31,031 bases of DNA from Chara braunii (GCA_003427395.1 BFEA01000126.1:920344-951374); one strand, 5' to 3'; counted from the stretch's first letter, positions 18,192-28,727 are shown. Notes: a model not told the origin generated them from the letters alone. Translations and numbers: made by a program.

Positions 18192-19455
18192 GTGTTGCCG
18201 GTTCCTTTTCTAGGAGAACGACGAAAGTTAGTTCGTCGTGGCCTCCATCGCTTATCGTGTCGAGGCTTGGACAAGGCAGTAAGTCGGCCAGCCGGAGAAA
18301 TGAGGGCGAGGGTGACAGACAACACGGGTGCCGCGAGCAGTTCTGCCTCGAGCAGTTCGCGTCGAAGGTTTGCGATTGTCGCCACCATCATGCTGTTTCC
18401 AAGCAAGACGGAGGCAAGGGCGTCTGCTGTAGCCGTGGGAGGATTTAGGCAAGGATGGACGAGAGTCGGCCGCATGGTCTTCCATCCCGTGGACGTCTTC
18501 CCGACCGAGGTGGAGCTCAAGGAAGACCAAGGAACCCTTGAGGACCCGCCAAGGATTTACGCTTTTGTGATAACGCTCATGAAGTTGGTACTAAGCGTTG
18601 GGGTTTGCCCCCTTAGGAAGACGCATTGGTTCAACGTCGGGGTCGTCTACGACGTCGTGAACAAGTCTATCCACCACAAGTTTGAGGACGAGATCATGTG
18701 GTTGTCCCTGCGCATTATGCGGAACCACCACGCTCGGCAGGGGCCATTCATATACATCGAGCATTACGATCGTGTGGGACCGTATGATGTCGGATTCCGA
18801 GTCGCGGAGAGATGTGACGATGAGGCCTTCCAGCGGCAGGAGGAGAATTTGCTAAAACTCTTTCGTATTTGATGATGGAGCTTTGTGATGCAGGATGGTT
18901 GGAGCTCGGCGCGACCTGACGATCCCCAGGTATCTCCTGATTCGAGATACAAACGATGCAGGCCGCATCGCCGGGGTGGAGAGGGTGGAGAGGGTGGCGA
19001 TGGTGTTCGATGAGACTCCGACTTGATGGATCGGCTTTATCGGAATCGTCAACGACGGACGTGGGTTTTTTTCGGAAGAGCGATCAGAGATTCGACCGAA
19101 CGTGATTCGGCGTCCGAACGATTTGCAGGGGCATACATTGTATTTTCATCGTGTCTCGAACATGGAGTTTGTCTCTTGAGTCACCGCTGGACGACTGTTC
19201 AGACGATCCGGAGTGCCAATGGTGTTCCTTTGGCTTCGAGACACTTCCGCCCGACACCTTAAGCGTCTCGGTGTACCTTTCTGGTCCGTCCTGTTGACAT
19301 TGGTGCGACGAATGGCGGAGCTCTACAGCATGAGCGACCTACGACTACGATGGCAAGGACGACTGCGGAGGATGGCGATTAACGAGGCATTCATCCGGCG
19401 ACATACCCGGCTAGACAGACGCGCTCGGGCGACTCACACGCTTTACGGCCGCTAG
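18192..19455 (+). pseudogene. Unknown decayed gene between the left LTR and gag of element B
   Basis: The first frame is open from 18192 (GTG) or, with a true ATG, 18300, to a TGA at 18870-18872, giving 190 residues from the ATG. It has a Ser-rich start, then HPVDVFPTEVELKED, HWFNVGVVYDVV and HARQGPFIYIEHYDRVGPYD. A second frame, shifted by one base, runs from ATG 18895 to TAG 19453-19455 through two in-frame TGA (19024-19026 and at about 19177-19179); it contains RRDLTIPRYLLIRDTNDAGR, WIGFIGIVNDGRGF, and a basic Arg-rich C-terminus. Together they suggest a protein of roughly 380-420 residues with one frameshift and two stops. I recognise no domain. The TATA box at 18142 and the hairpin just after the final stop look like unit boundaries. 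It may be an extra retroelement frame, a captured host gene, or another element. Confidence 0.4.
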
Positions 19456-19460
19456 GAGTC

Positions 19461-19492
19461 GTCCACCCTCTATAGGTCCCTCTAGAGTGGAC
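19461..19492 (+). repeat. Hairpin after the unknown frame
   Basis: GTCCACCCTCTA and TCTAGAGTGGAC form a near-perfect stem six bases past the last stop codon. It could mark a transcript end, but no polyadenylation context is obvious. Confidence 0.55.
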
Positions 19493-20019
19493 CGTCCAGC
19501 GGAGGGTAGCGAGTTAGACTCCAAAGATCGGATCATCACGCTTCGCCCTCGAGAGGGCTAAACCATGATAAAACTCAATAGTGCCGACCAAGAAAACATG
19601 GTCAGCCCACCTCTATGATTATCATTTCTCCGCGATGAGTTTCGCTAGTGTCATGATGAGGGGTGAAGGCGGCATATAAATTTTGTTCCCTTTTTTTGTA
19701 TATATTTAAGATTGATGGTCGTTCGCAGTTAGGGGATGGCCCCTGTACTAGGAGGGACGCAAGTGGTTTGGGATAAGAGGGAGTCAAAGGAAAAATAATA
19801 GGAAATGTCTTGGGTACATCGCTACAACGCGGAGTTGTTTTTGCAAAGTTTGATTCAGTAAGTTCCAGTCTCTGCAAGTTGTGACCGTCGACGGTGTCGA
19901 GGAGGTGATCCATTTGTCAGCTTTCACGTACATCAATTGTGGAACGCTCTTGAAAACTTTCCTTTCAACTTTATGAGATAGTGAAAACAAAGGCATGTTC
20001 TCTGTCATCATACCTGCTA
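19493..20019. other. No supported gene
   Basis: Only short frames without recognisable domains. Composition moves from GC-balanced to AT-richer. One more small inverted pair (CGCCCTC and GAGGGCT near 19543-19560). Confidence 0.5.
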
Positions 20020-20305
20020 AAGATTGTTGTTTCCGCCTTTGGCATGATTCGCTACCTGCATGCTGCATTCGTACATCTTCGTTTGCAACCTCTATGTGCC
20101 TTGGCTGTCATGTATGTGCTTTTGGTAACGGCTTCAAAAATGTTTGGTTGTAACGCTCATGTGCCTTAATGCGACATCTATGCGTAAATTGGTTACGACT
20201 CTCGCGTGATTGTTAGCAACATCTGTTTGTGCCGTGGTTGTTTACGTTCATGTGTTTAATTGTAACGTCTGAATGTCTCGTGTAACCCATTTGTGTGTTT
20301 TCTGC
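20020..20305 (+). repeat. Degenerate 20-25-bp repeat array upstream of a TATA box
   Basis: About ten loosely repeated units of the type TTGTAACGTCTATGTGCCTTGG, for example GCAACCTCTATGTGCCTTGG, TGTAACGCTCATGTGCCTTA, GCGACATCTATGCGT, TTTACGTTCATGTGTTTAAT and TGTAACGTCTGAATGTC. The array ends about 30 bases before TATAAAAG at 20337. Short repeats just before the TATA box are typical of enhancer arrays in LTR U3 regions; that role is inferred. Confidence 0.6.
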
Positions 20306-20336
20306 TGCAATGACACTGTCCTCCGGAAGACGTCTT

Positions 20337-20344
20337 TATAAAAG
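20337..20344 (+). promoter_or_regulatory. TATA box upstream of gag-pol
   Basis: GTCTTTATAAAAGGCTAG, a textbook TATA box preceded by the repeat array and about 700 bases before the gag ATG. It may be the real promoter of the gag-pol unit. Confidence 0.55.
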
Positions 20345-21042
20345 GCTAGGAGTGACTTCGATGGGATTATTCTGTATTCACCTATAAGAATTGTCTGTAC
20401 TACGGCGAAACGAGCAAAACGCCCCTGACTGGTCTACCTCTGCGATTGCATGTAAAAACTTTCGTACGTAGATCAGTAGCTCAGTAGGGATACGCCTCTC
20501 AGGATGGTGACAGCTCCTCAGGGAAAACGAGTTGTGCCTCGCGAGACCCTGACCTGTCGTAGGGGAACACGAGAAGTACGACTGGCGCACCCGGCTAGAG
20601 CGACAAAACCCCGTCATTCACCTTGATGAATTTTGGGGAAAGCATTGCGACTCTAAAAAGAAAAGTATCCAACTCTTGTGTGATGCGGCCGGGAGGTCCC
20701 CTTTTATGCGCTACGATGCGAAGGGGGGCTGTTGCGTCCGACAGGTGGTGCCGTTGTCGGGGATGACGACTATCTACCGTTGTCCCTGGCGGAACGACAC
20801 TTGGGTAAGGTAATCCCAAATAATTACCTTGTATTATTATTTAACGGTTTCCTCTCGAAAGGACAAGTGGAATTATCATGACAATGACCCTAGTACGACT
20901 GAGATTGTGAGATAATAACAACTCGACATGGATGGGCCATCCCGACCGGTCAGAAACCGCATAATGCAATGAGTTTGATAAAAATCTTTTCTGACTCACG
21001 TATCTGATTGTGATCGTTGTTCCTCCTGACACTTCACTCAAG
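20345..21042 (+). other. Leader between TATA box and gag
   Basis: No supported gene. A perfect A-box-like TAGCTCAGTAGG lies at 20477-20488, but no matching B box follows, so I do not call a tRNA. No primer-binding site recognised. Confidence 0.5.
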
Positions 21043-22182
21043 ATGAGGAGCCCCAACCTCACTGAGAACGATAGTCTGGGCGACGAAAGGCGTAATGACA
21101 TTCAGGAACTCGCGAGGCTTATCCGACAAACCACCACGTCACATGAGAAGTTTCCGAAAATCAAGGTTCCTCTGTTCGATGGGTAGAATGTTACGGACTG
21201 GCTAGAAAACTATGAGTTGAATGCTCATGTGCGTCAATGTATTGAATGAAAAATGTTGGAAGTAGTAAAACGTTATGTGCACGTTGATCTTGCAGAAGAA
21301 GTTGGCGAGCTGGCATGTAGGACACGAATCTGGAAAACATTCCGTGAGCGAATGTTGGAAAAATAACAGCTAGGAGACATATTGTTAGATGTGTCTGACC
21401 TTCGTAAAGTGAGTTGGGAGAAATTTGGGACGATCGAGGGATTCCTAAAGAGGTTTGAGAAGGTGGCTAAGAGGGTACCCGATCTTCCCGATAAGACGAA
21501 ATGCATTATCTTTCTGACCAACTTCACGGAAGTCGAGCAAAGAGAATTGATGAAGGGTTTTACTACCAGGTACGACTAGAATAAAATAAAGGAGAATCTT
21601 AAGGTCGGTGACTTCGACCAAATGCTTTATCATCTCCTGCGCAGACAAAAAAAAATGCAGGAGGATGAGCTAGTAAGTTGTGATAAAGATAAGGAGATGT
21701 TCGGAGCGATTATGGATGTTAGGATGATGATGAAAGAAATGAGGAAGGAGGGACCGTGTGGCAAGGTACTGACGGTGAGGCAACAAGACGGTAAGAGAAA
21801 AGGAAAAGAGAGGGAAGAAGAGTTCGACGAGGAAGGTAGTGAAAAAAAAGTAGAAGAAGAACTTCCTCGGAAAGCGACGAAAGCCGAACGAAAGGCCATG
21901 AATCAAACACGGGGAGGACAAGGTACGAATGGAAGGCAAGCCAAGAATAAGAGTGGCCATGGGAATGATAATTGTGATACTATCAATCAGCATCAGAGAC
22001 AATCTCAAGATACCGAGCTCCGACAATTTCGGTCGCAAGGCGGAGGAGGCCGGGGGCGTGGTCGGGGAGCTTCTGGTGGTCGCGGTTACGGTAATAAGGA
22101 TTAAAATTGTAATTACTGTGCACAAAGAGGGTATAGCGTCCGATACTGTCAGACCCTCGCTAAAGATGAGGAGGATTGGATT
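21043..22182 (+). pseudogene. Gag of element B (gag1)
   Basis: Structural protein that would coat element RNA. Starts at ATG 21043 (MRSPNLTEND) and stays in a single frame through five stops: TAG 21184-21186, TGA and TAA at about 21247 and 21364, TAG 21577-21579 and TAA 22102-22104. Contents in order: KVPLFDG followed by a NVTDWLENYEL segment resembling the capsid-like region of gypsy gags, helices around FGTIEGFLKRFEKVAKRVPD, a highly charged Lys/Glu region, a Gly/Arg-rich stretch (RGRGRGASGGRGYG), then a zinc-knuckle-like CNYCAQRGYSVRYC (22108-22149). The expected His of CX2CX4HX4C is Tyr, which a single C-to-T change would explain. No frameshift is needed, so the damage is almost wholly point mutation. 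Confidence 0.85.
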
Positions 22183-23622
22183 ATGTACACGAACATTCGA
22201 GGCGAGGTGTTCGATTTCGAAGGGAACCTTATCGATTCATACATAAAAGGAGAAATGAGGAAGGAAGCGTTTCGACGCATGAAGCGGACCATGCCCTGCA
22301 CTTACCGGTTGGCCTCGAAAGAGGAAATGGAGATTCTTGAGTCTAGAGAGACTGCACGCCAGACAATTTTTAGTAGGCTTGATGTTAGTAAGGGCAAGAC
22401 CAAAAAGGAGAAGGATGTGCGAAGAGTCTTAAGCTCGAGGAGCGGTTTAAAGGCATTTGGAGGCCAACTTATGAGACAGGGTCTCGACATGGAAAGAGTT
22501 TGGCCTGGCGTGCCGAAGATGTTTCTGCTCGGTGGACACGATGGGAGAAGGGACGTGGCTCCTTTGGAGGCGTCTCTGTCAGCATTACGTACGGAGAAGC
22601 CGTCATTGTCCCACCTTCATACGGCCTCTGCAGGAACGCGTTCCGTCTTGAACAGGCCCATCCTCCGAAGAGGAACGTCACCAACGGTCCCTCAAGCACA
22701 AAAGATTAAGAAGGGAAACCAACCTCGAGTCGCGCCCGTTGTCAGTGCGGCGAAGGCGCAACAAGAGGCGCCGGTAGTAATTGTGGAAGAAGACTTGGAC
22801 ACGGAAGATGAGAAATTAAAGGCGGAGGACGAGCGTCAGGCAAGGTTACACGCCCAAAAACGAGGTCTAGATGAGAATCAAGATAAGAAAAAGGATGAGG
22901 GAGAAGAGGAAGAGCACCAGAAGAAGAAGAACTGGTACACAATTTCGATTGAGGAAGGGATCGACATTGAGAAAATGGTGGATCGGATACTTGAGAGCCA
23001 TCAAGATTTGGTAACACTCAAGGAATTTTTGGCAGCCTCGCCAAAGATTCGGGAAGAGCTTAAGCAAAGACTAACTCGACGAAAAGTGATGACGGTTAAA
23101 CTAGGGGAGTTAATCCCACCTGAGGCAAATTGGACTCCTGCGGGAGCAAAAATGGATTGGAGGTGTGTAGCGACTCGGCACGTAATGGTCAAGATAGGTG
23201 TTTCACAACATCTTGCGCTCGTTGACACCGGAGCAGAGATGAACATACTAAGGGAAAAAGAGGCGCTAGAGTTAGGAGTTGAGATTGATCGCACTGATAA
23301 TGGATTTCTGGTTGGCGCCGAAGGGTCGACACCCTTCTGTGGAACTGCCAGTAACGTCAATATACATATCGGCAAGGTTAAGGTACGGTCTTATTTTTAC
23401 GTTTTGCCACTGGTTGAGCATGGGGTGATGTTGGGACGGTCATTCTTATGTCAATCAGAGTCCATCATGATCAATAAGCATGATGAGACGATGTTCATAA
23501 TACTGTGCGGTCCAGTGTGTGGACACTTCGAGGTGATCAAGTGCTCGAACACCGGGTCTAAGAATTCAAGGAACAGGTTGAACCCTGGATCCTATAGCTT
23601 CGAGGAAGCGGAACATTGGTAA
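22183..23622 (+). pseudogene. Gag C-terminal region and aspartic protease of element B
   Basis: Continues in the same frame as gag1, with no stop for 479 codons. First a linker (FDFEGNLIDSYIKGEMRKEAF), then a variable region in which a short local frameshift is possible, then an acidic Lys/Glu stretch and LVTLKEFLAASPKIREEL, matching the ITLKEFIAGCGPARDEL of element A. The protease follows: ALVDTGAEMN (active-site Asp codon at 23224), the flap-side GAEGSTPFCG and VMLGRSFL. A one-base shift near 23600-23620 ends the frame; the downstream frame continues the polyprotein with VREQESYGEDDG. Protease would mature the gag-pol product. Confidence 0.87.
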
Positions 23623-24059
23623 GAGAGCAAGAGTCATACGGGGAGGACGATGGTGAGAAACTGAAAGAGTTTTCCTTAGCCCTTCCGGATGTCTCACAAG
23701 CTTTGGATTTCGTTTCAGCCCACTCTGAAATCGACCGAAACCTCGTACAGACGCTAACTGAAATCGTGTCTGAAGGTGGTGGCACGGGGAGTATGTTCTT
23801 AACATACCAACCTAGCACCCAGTCGGTTGGTGAGGAAGGTGTGGTCTCCCAAGCTAAGAAAGGGTCTTTTTTAGAGGAGGGAGACTTAAAGTTGGGTCAA
23901 AGCGGCGGTATAAGAAAGTAGCCGACAAAGCCAAGCCTGTCCCCGTCGTGGTCACTCACGACGAAGAAGTATATTACAAGGAAGAGAGAGAGTGGGTTGT
24001 GGCGATGAGAGAAAAAGGTGAAAGAGAGTCGTGTCGTCTGACATGAGAGAATTAAGGAG
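23600..24059 (+). pseudogene. Protease-RT linker of element B, frameshifted
   Basis: After the shift at about 23610 the polyprotein continues in the frame 23616-23921 (LKEFSLALPDVSQALDF, then a Gly-rich loop). Near 23905 a second shift moves the sense to a frame reading KKVADKAKPVPVVVTHDEE and EEREWVVAMREKG, ending in TGA at about 24043. A third shift leads into the RT frame at 24060. The charged, low-complexity character matches the spacer that precedes RT in element A. No independent gene. Confidence 0.65.
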
Positions 24060-25145
24060 ATGATCATTGGAGAAGAGGGCTTCCTGACAACGGAAGAGAG
24101 AAACCTCATGATTAATATCATGAAGGGGGAACACTTGGCGTATGTTTTTAATGACGATGAGAGGGGAAGATTAGACGTCGATAAAATCCCGATGATTAGG
24201 ATACATACGGTACCACACCAACCTTGGAATATAAGGGGGCCTCGCTACCCTAACCCGGATGACCATCGAAAGGTTGTAGACTACCTAGATGGAAAAATCA
24301 AGACGAAGGTAGCCGACTACTCCTATGGACCATATGTGTCTCCATGGTTTTGTTTTGTCAAACCTAACGGTGTCTTACGGTGGGTACAAGACTTGCAGAG
24401 ATTGAACGCGGTGACGGTTCGGGATGCCGGTGGGCTTCCAAACGCGGATCAATTGTCTGAGGCCAGCACCGGTAGACCCATCATCACATTGATTGATCTT
24501 TATTCTGGCTATGATAAGTTTCCCTTATACACGGCTGATAGACCTATGACGGCAATGCATACGCCTAGGAGGTTGGTTCACATGTGTTTCGCGCCTCAAG
24601 GTTAGACTAACGTCGTCACAATCATGCAACGATATATGATGAAGGTTATGCAACCGCTTTGTCCGGACGTGACCTCACCATATATCGATGACTTGTCGAT
24701 TCTAGGACCAAGGGAAAAGGATGAATCTGAAGTGAAACCAGGCATACGTAAGTTTGTTTGGGATCACATTCACGACATCAAGAAAATTCTGGCTAAGTTG
24801 AAGGAGTATAATCTCACGGCGAGTGGAGTAAAATCCAGACACTGCATGAGTGATGCTACGATCTTGAGATTCCTATGCGACAAAAAAGGTCGTCGACCGG
24901 ATACCAAAAAAACGAATAAGATCTTAGAGTGACCTACTTTGCTTATGTCTGTTAGTGAGATAAGGAGTTTTCTCGGGACGTGTGGGTTTTGGAGGATCTT
25001 CATCCAACATTTTGCTGCAAGGGTGGAGCACTTACGCATGCTCGTGCGTAAGGGGCAAAATTGGGAATGGGAACCGGATCAACAGAAAGTTGTTGAGGAC
25101 ATAAAGGCTGAGTTTCGCGAGGGAGGAATGGTGCTCGGGTTCCAT
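24060..25145 (+). pseudogene. Reverse transcriptase of element B
   Basis: Single frame from ATG 24060 with two stops. Landmarks: VPHQPWN, the fingers segment YGPYVSPWFCFVKPNGVLRW, VQDLQRLNAVTVRDAGG, LIDLYSGYDKFPL, MTAMHTPRRLVHM, catalytic YIDDLSI (YIDD at 24681-24692, intact YXDD), then thumb and connection with GFWRIFI. Stops: TAG 24603-24605 where element A has the Trp of PMGWINGV, and TGA 24930-24932 where element A has the Trp of MNWPTPI. Both are single G-to-A changes from TGG. A frameshift at about 25145 precedes RNase H. Confidence 0.9.
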
Positions 25146-25960
25146 GCTTCGGTAACGACCCAGAGCGACCATTCATTATTGAAACCGATGCAGAACTTAC
25201 AGCTCTAGGAGGGGTCCTTATTCAAAAGGACGAGAGCGGGATCGAGCATCCATTAAGGTTTGAAAGTCTGACCCTCAACCTCACAGAGCGAAACTATTCT
25301 CAGTTCAAGAGAGAGACTTTGGCAGTACTTTATTGCTTGAGAATTTTTCGCAATTATGTTTTTGGTCGGAGGTTCGTCTTGAGGGTTGATCCAATTGCCT
25401 TGGCTCGGTCATTAAGAAATTATTCCCGTTCCAATCCGACGATCGCAAGATGGCTTACTTACATTTGGATGTTCGATTTTGAAGTCGAGAGGATAGCCGG
25501 CGTGAAGAATCGAGCAGACGGGCTAAGTAGAATCGACTGGGGCAACTCCAAGATTCGAGCAGAGGACTCTGTGCCTGTTGATGGATTTCTGGAGATCGAG
25601 GAAGGTCAGCTAAGTATAAATTCTTACCATTATCTGGTTGATGCGTCCTACCGACAAGGGAGGTCTATGTGGAACGCTCCCAACTTTTATCAAGTTCGTC
25701 CTGAGCTGGTGAAAGAGGAGCCGTTTATCGAGGAGGATCCATGGGGTGAGAGGTCCGGTGAGCAGATGATGAGCCTCACATTCTCTGACTCCGTTCGGCT
25801 GTCGGAAGACCCCTTATCAATTCAAGAAGGTTTCCGACATGCCGATGAGGTCCTCAGAGTATCTGGCGGGACGTGTTTTGTGATCAACGCATTAATTGAG
25901 GAAGATTTGCGGGCATTGGTACCAACTGACGAGGACGGTAGGATGAATACTACCTTCGGT
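25145..25960 (+). pseudogene. RNase H and connection region of element B
   Basis: After the frameshift, the frame contains ETDAELTALGGVLIQKDE (catalytic Asp block), PLRFESLTLNLTERNYSQFK, ETLAVLYCLRIFRNYVFG, FVLRVDP and GVKNRADGLSRIDW: the usual gypsy RNase H landmarks in order, matching element A step by step. After that the frame continues, rich in Glu (EPFIEEDPWGER), to about 25960. The zinc-binding HHCC motif and first catalytic Asp of integrase are absent, and the frame ends instead at the truncated integrase. RNase H itself looks almost complete; only its first residues are out of frame with RT. Confidence 0.87.
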
Positions 25961-26664
25961 ATCCTTTCATCCGCGAAATCGTGATGGACCGCGGTGGTGA
26001 GTTCCGAGCGAAAGAAGTTCGAACTCTCTCAGGGAGATTCGGCGTTAAGTACCGATATACCACGAGGTCGCATCCGCAGGCGAACGCTCCGGTTGAGCGG
26101 GAGCACTCGACCCTCACAAACTTGTTGGCTAAGTGGTATGTTGGGAAACCTTCTAGGTGGCCGGTGTACCTTCGGACAACAATGTTCGTCGAAAATATCA
26201 CCGTGAAGAGAAGGACTGAGTATGCCCCGGCAACTCTTTGGTTTGGACGACACGTAACTTTTCCGATTGAGAGTCTCCTGACAACATGGCAAAGGCAAGA
26301 CTTAGAGGCTAACCTCTCATTGGAAGAGCTACTTGACCTAAGGGCCAGACAGATCATGGCCACGGAGAAAAGGATTGAAGAGGCCGTCGCTTCGACTGCA
26401 GCAAGTAAAAGGGCAGACAAGGAGAGATGGGACATACAGCCGCGGGTCCGCAAGGAACCCTTAGAAGTCGGTGATGTTGTCCTTCTCTATGACTCTTCGT
26501 TGGAAAAACAATGGTCGAGGAAGTTGGATAATAGGTGGTTGGGACCTTATCGCATCCTCAAGAAATCGGAACACGGAGCGTATGAGGTCGAAAAACTTAA
26601 CGGAGCTCGAAGACGGGATTGGGTTTCAGGATCGAAGTTGAAGAATTTCATACAGAGGGTATGA
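25960..26664 (+). pseudogene. Integrase of element B, N-terminal part deleted
   Basis: Frame from about 25963 to TGA 26662-26664. Visible: VMDRGGEF with the second catalytic Asp (codon 25987), HPQANAPVEREH with the catalytic Glu (codon 26095), spaced 35 residues apart as in DD35E enzymes; ATLWFGRHVTFPIE; and a GPY/F-like segment WLGPYRILKKSEHGAYEVEKL. Missing: the HHCC zinc motif and the first catalytic Asp, both clearly present in element A. The preceding text fuses the RNase H tail straight onto this core at about 25950-25975, so an internal deletion of several hundred bases is the simplest reading. Such an enzyme could not integrate DNA. Confidence 0.88.
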
Positions 26665-26828
26665 GTGAGGTAAGGATCGAAACGCTTTCACCTGAGTTGA
26701 ATACATTTCTGCGTCATTGTCTGGTGATTATTTGTTTAGTCAATCGAGTTGTGCCTTCAGTGAAAACTGATGGGTTTCCTTTTTTTCTTTTCTGACTGTC
26801 CTTGTGGCGACAGGGAGGGAAAGAGGAA

Positions 26829-27833
26829 GTGAAGCTACAGTTCGAGATGGCATCGAGCTCTCGCCAAGACAAGGTTCAGAAGATGGTGCGGACCGCGATT
26901 GCTCGCTTATCCGAGAGGTTGGCAACTCAAGAGAAGGAAGTTCCTTTGTTCATGGGGGATAATGTGGAAGAGTTCATTGATCTTTTCACGAAACTCACTA
27001 ACAAGGAACGATGGACTGAGGATCAGATAAGAGACCAAGTAGCTTGGTACTCGAACGAATACTGGAGACCTGTTGTTGCTATTTTTGCAGAGGCGTCAGG
27101 AAACTGGGTCGAATTCGTTGCGGTCATAAGAGATACCTTTAACTTTGGAAGTATGGAGAAAAAAGGTGACCAAGCCATGATATAAATCACTCCTGTAGAG
27201 ACTCAGGCTAGAGCCGGAGACACATCGATTACGGAGCTACTGACAGGTATCATTGAATGACTCGATGAGCTAGATTGTCGTATTACCCGTCTAGAAGGGG
27301 CACAGGGAAGGAAATATTATGGGTCGCAGCCAACCACAGCCTCGGTAAAAGGGAAGGAGAAAGTGGTTGAGCTTGCCTCGAGAAGTACTCAGAGGAAATC
27401 TCTGGAGGGAAGACCTTCACAACAGTCGAAGACAGGATCCTTGGTAATCAAGGAAGGAAGCTTGTCGCAGGCGAAAAGAAAAGACGGAGTGTCGGAGTCC
27501 ATGAAGGTTGCTAGGCCGGCACCTCAGAAAAGCGTAATTGTTGGAAGCAAGAGAGAGAGGGTCACATTGTCTAGCGATGAGAAACCGGCAAAGATTGCCA
27601 AAGACGATTCCTCGGCCCGAGAGAGAGGAAACGCACTTAGTACGGAACAACGTAGCGAGGTTTTGAGGAGCGTTCTTAGTCCTCCGCTGTCTAGGTCGAA
27701 TGGTAAAACGAACTCTCTGAGGACAGAGGAGACACCATTATCGGGACCTCCCTTCTGTGTCGTCTGTCAGAGAACGGGTCATAAGACTAGAGATTGCCAA
27801 GTTCTTAGAGAGGAAACCAGATTGGAGCCGTAA
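26829..27833 (+). pseudogene. Second gag-like frame downstream of integrase (gag2)
   Basis: The frame starts about 165 bases after the integrase stop, in the same orientation; the first ATG is at 26838 or 26847 (MASSSRQ...) depending on frame choice. It contains VPLFMGDNVEEFIDLFTKL, which resembles the VPLFDG-NVTDWLENYEL segment of gag1; then helical, charged sequence; TAA at 27183-27185; TGA at 27258-27260 (a Trp position would fit); a basic Ser/Lys/Arg region; and an exact zinc knuckle CVVCQRTGHKTRDC (27756-27797). It ends at TAA 27831-27833. So it has the gag layout, capsid-like then basic then CX2CX4HX4C, but sits 3' of pol without an intervening LTR. It may be a genuine extra frame or a remnant of another element joined by recombination. 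Confidence 0.75.
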
Positions 27834-27871
27834 TATAATTTTAAGGCTATATATAAATATGTATACCTATA

Positions 27872-27872
<1 letters not shown>

Positions 27873-27916
<44 letters not shown>
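27873..27916. repeat. TA microsatellite
   Basis: About 22 TA units directly after the second gag-like frame. Confidence 0.97.
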
Positions 27917-27918
<2 letters not shown>

Positions 27919-28401
27919 AAAGTTTTTGTTATTAACTCTGTTTGACTCCATGTTTTGACTCAGTTGACTGATATGAAAAATGTTGGACATTATCAATTAA
28001 ATTCTCTGTTGGAACCTAATAAGGTAAATTAGTTGGATGTATTTTGACCATACGGTGCAAGTTTGAAAATTCTAAGAGGAACATTGGTCGTTCACTTTGA
28101 ATTCTTGTTCATTATTAAATTGGTATTGTGGTGCTGCATTTCCTGCAAACTAGATGAATTGATTGTTTGAGGACTTCATGAAAGATCATTTTTTGCTATG
28201 AATGTGAATTGAAACATATATGTTGATGTTGCCGCTCTCCGAAAACTGAAGTGGGAAAATGACTTGGAATAAGAACTTCTGATGAATGATTTCTCTCGAA
28301 ACGGGTGGGGTCCAGACGTTATCTGAACATCTCCTGACGGTTGCATTGTGGGAGGCTTGTCAGGGGCTATACCTGGCTCATTTGGGGTTTGCTGAGGTTA
28401 A
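27917..28401. other. No supported gene
   Basis: AT-rich to mixed DNA. Only short frames. From about 28281 a frame in register with the next feature exists, but three stops interrupt it. Confidence 0.5.
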
Positions 28402-28716
28402 AACGAGTCTTCAACAAGGGGATATTACCCGACATCCATTATTGTAGTACAATGCCAATATCCTCGAGGGACATGGGAGGCCCAGGTTGAATTCCTGGCG
28501 GCACGATTAAAAAAGTGTCGAGGTGTGGTGTTTGCATCCCTATGGCTCAAAAGAGACCGAGTTGGGATCCCGGCAGTAATGGATGTTTCCTCAAGAGAAC
28601 TATTCAAACAACCTGATGGATGTCGATTGCTTACTAGCCGGAGGTTGCATCCGGTACCACTCAGAGAGACTAATGTTGTTTTGGACGCCGGTGGGGTGAT
28701 ACCGGAACCATTCTGA
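28402..28716 (+). CDS. Short unknown frame in the 3' region of element B
   Basis: About 104 codons open between TAA 28399-28401 and TGA 28714-28716. It contains PRGTWEAQVEFLAARLKKC, GVVFASLWLKRDRVGIPAV and TNVVLDAGGVIPEPF. There is no ATG near the start. The amino-acid mixture looks protein-like, but I recognise no family. It could be the remnant of a 3' frame after gag2, or chance. Confidence 0.25.
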   Translation, partial: NESSTRGYYPTSIIVVQCQYPRGTWEAQVEFLAARLKKCRGVVFASLWLKRDRVGIPAVMDVSSRELFKQPDGCRLLTSRRLHPVPLRETNVVLDAGGVIPEPF

Positions 28717-28727
28717 AGGGAGACATA

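Noticed and set aside
20470-20560. Possible tRNA gene starting at the A-box-like TAGCTCAGTAGG
   Set aside because: No B box or cloverleaf follows.
21670-22125. Long minus-strand frames over gag1
   Set aside because: Antisense of the Lys/Glu- and Gly/Arg-rich gag region; low-complexity Ser/Leu text, no domain.
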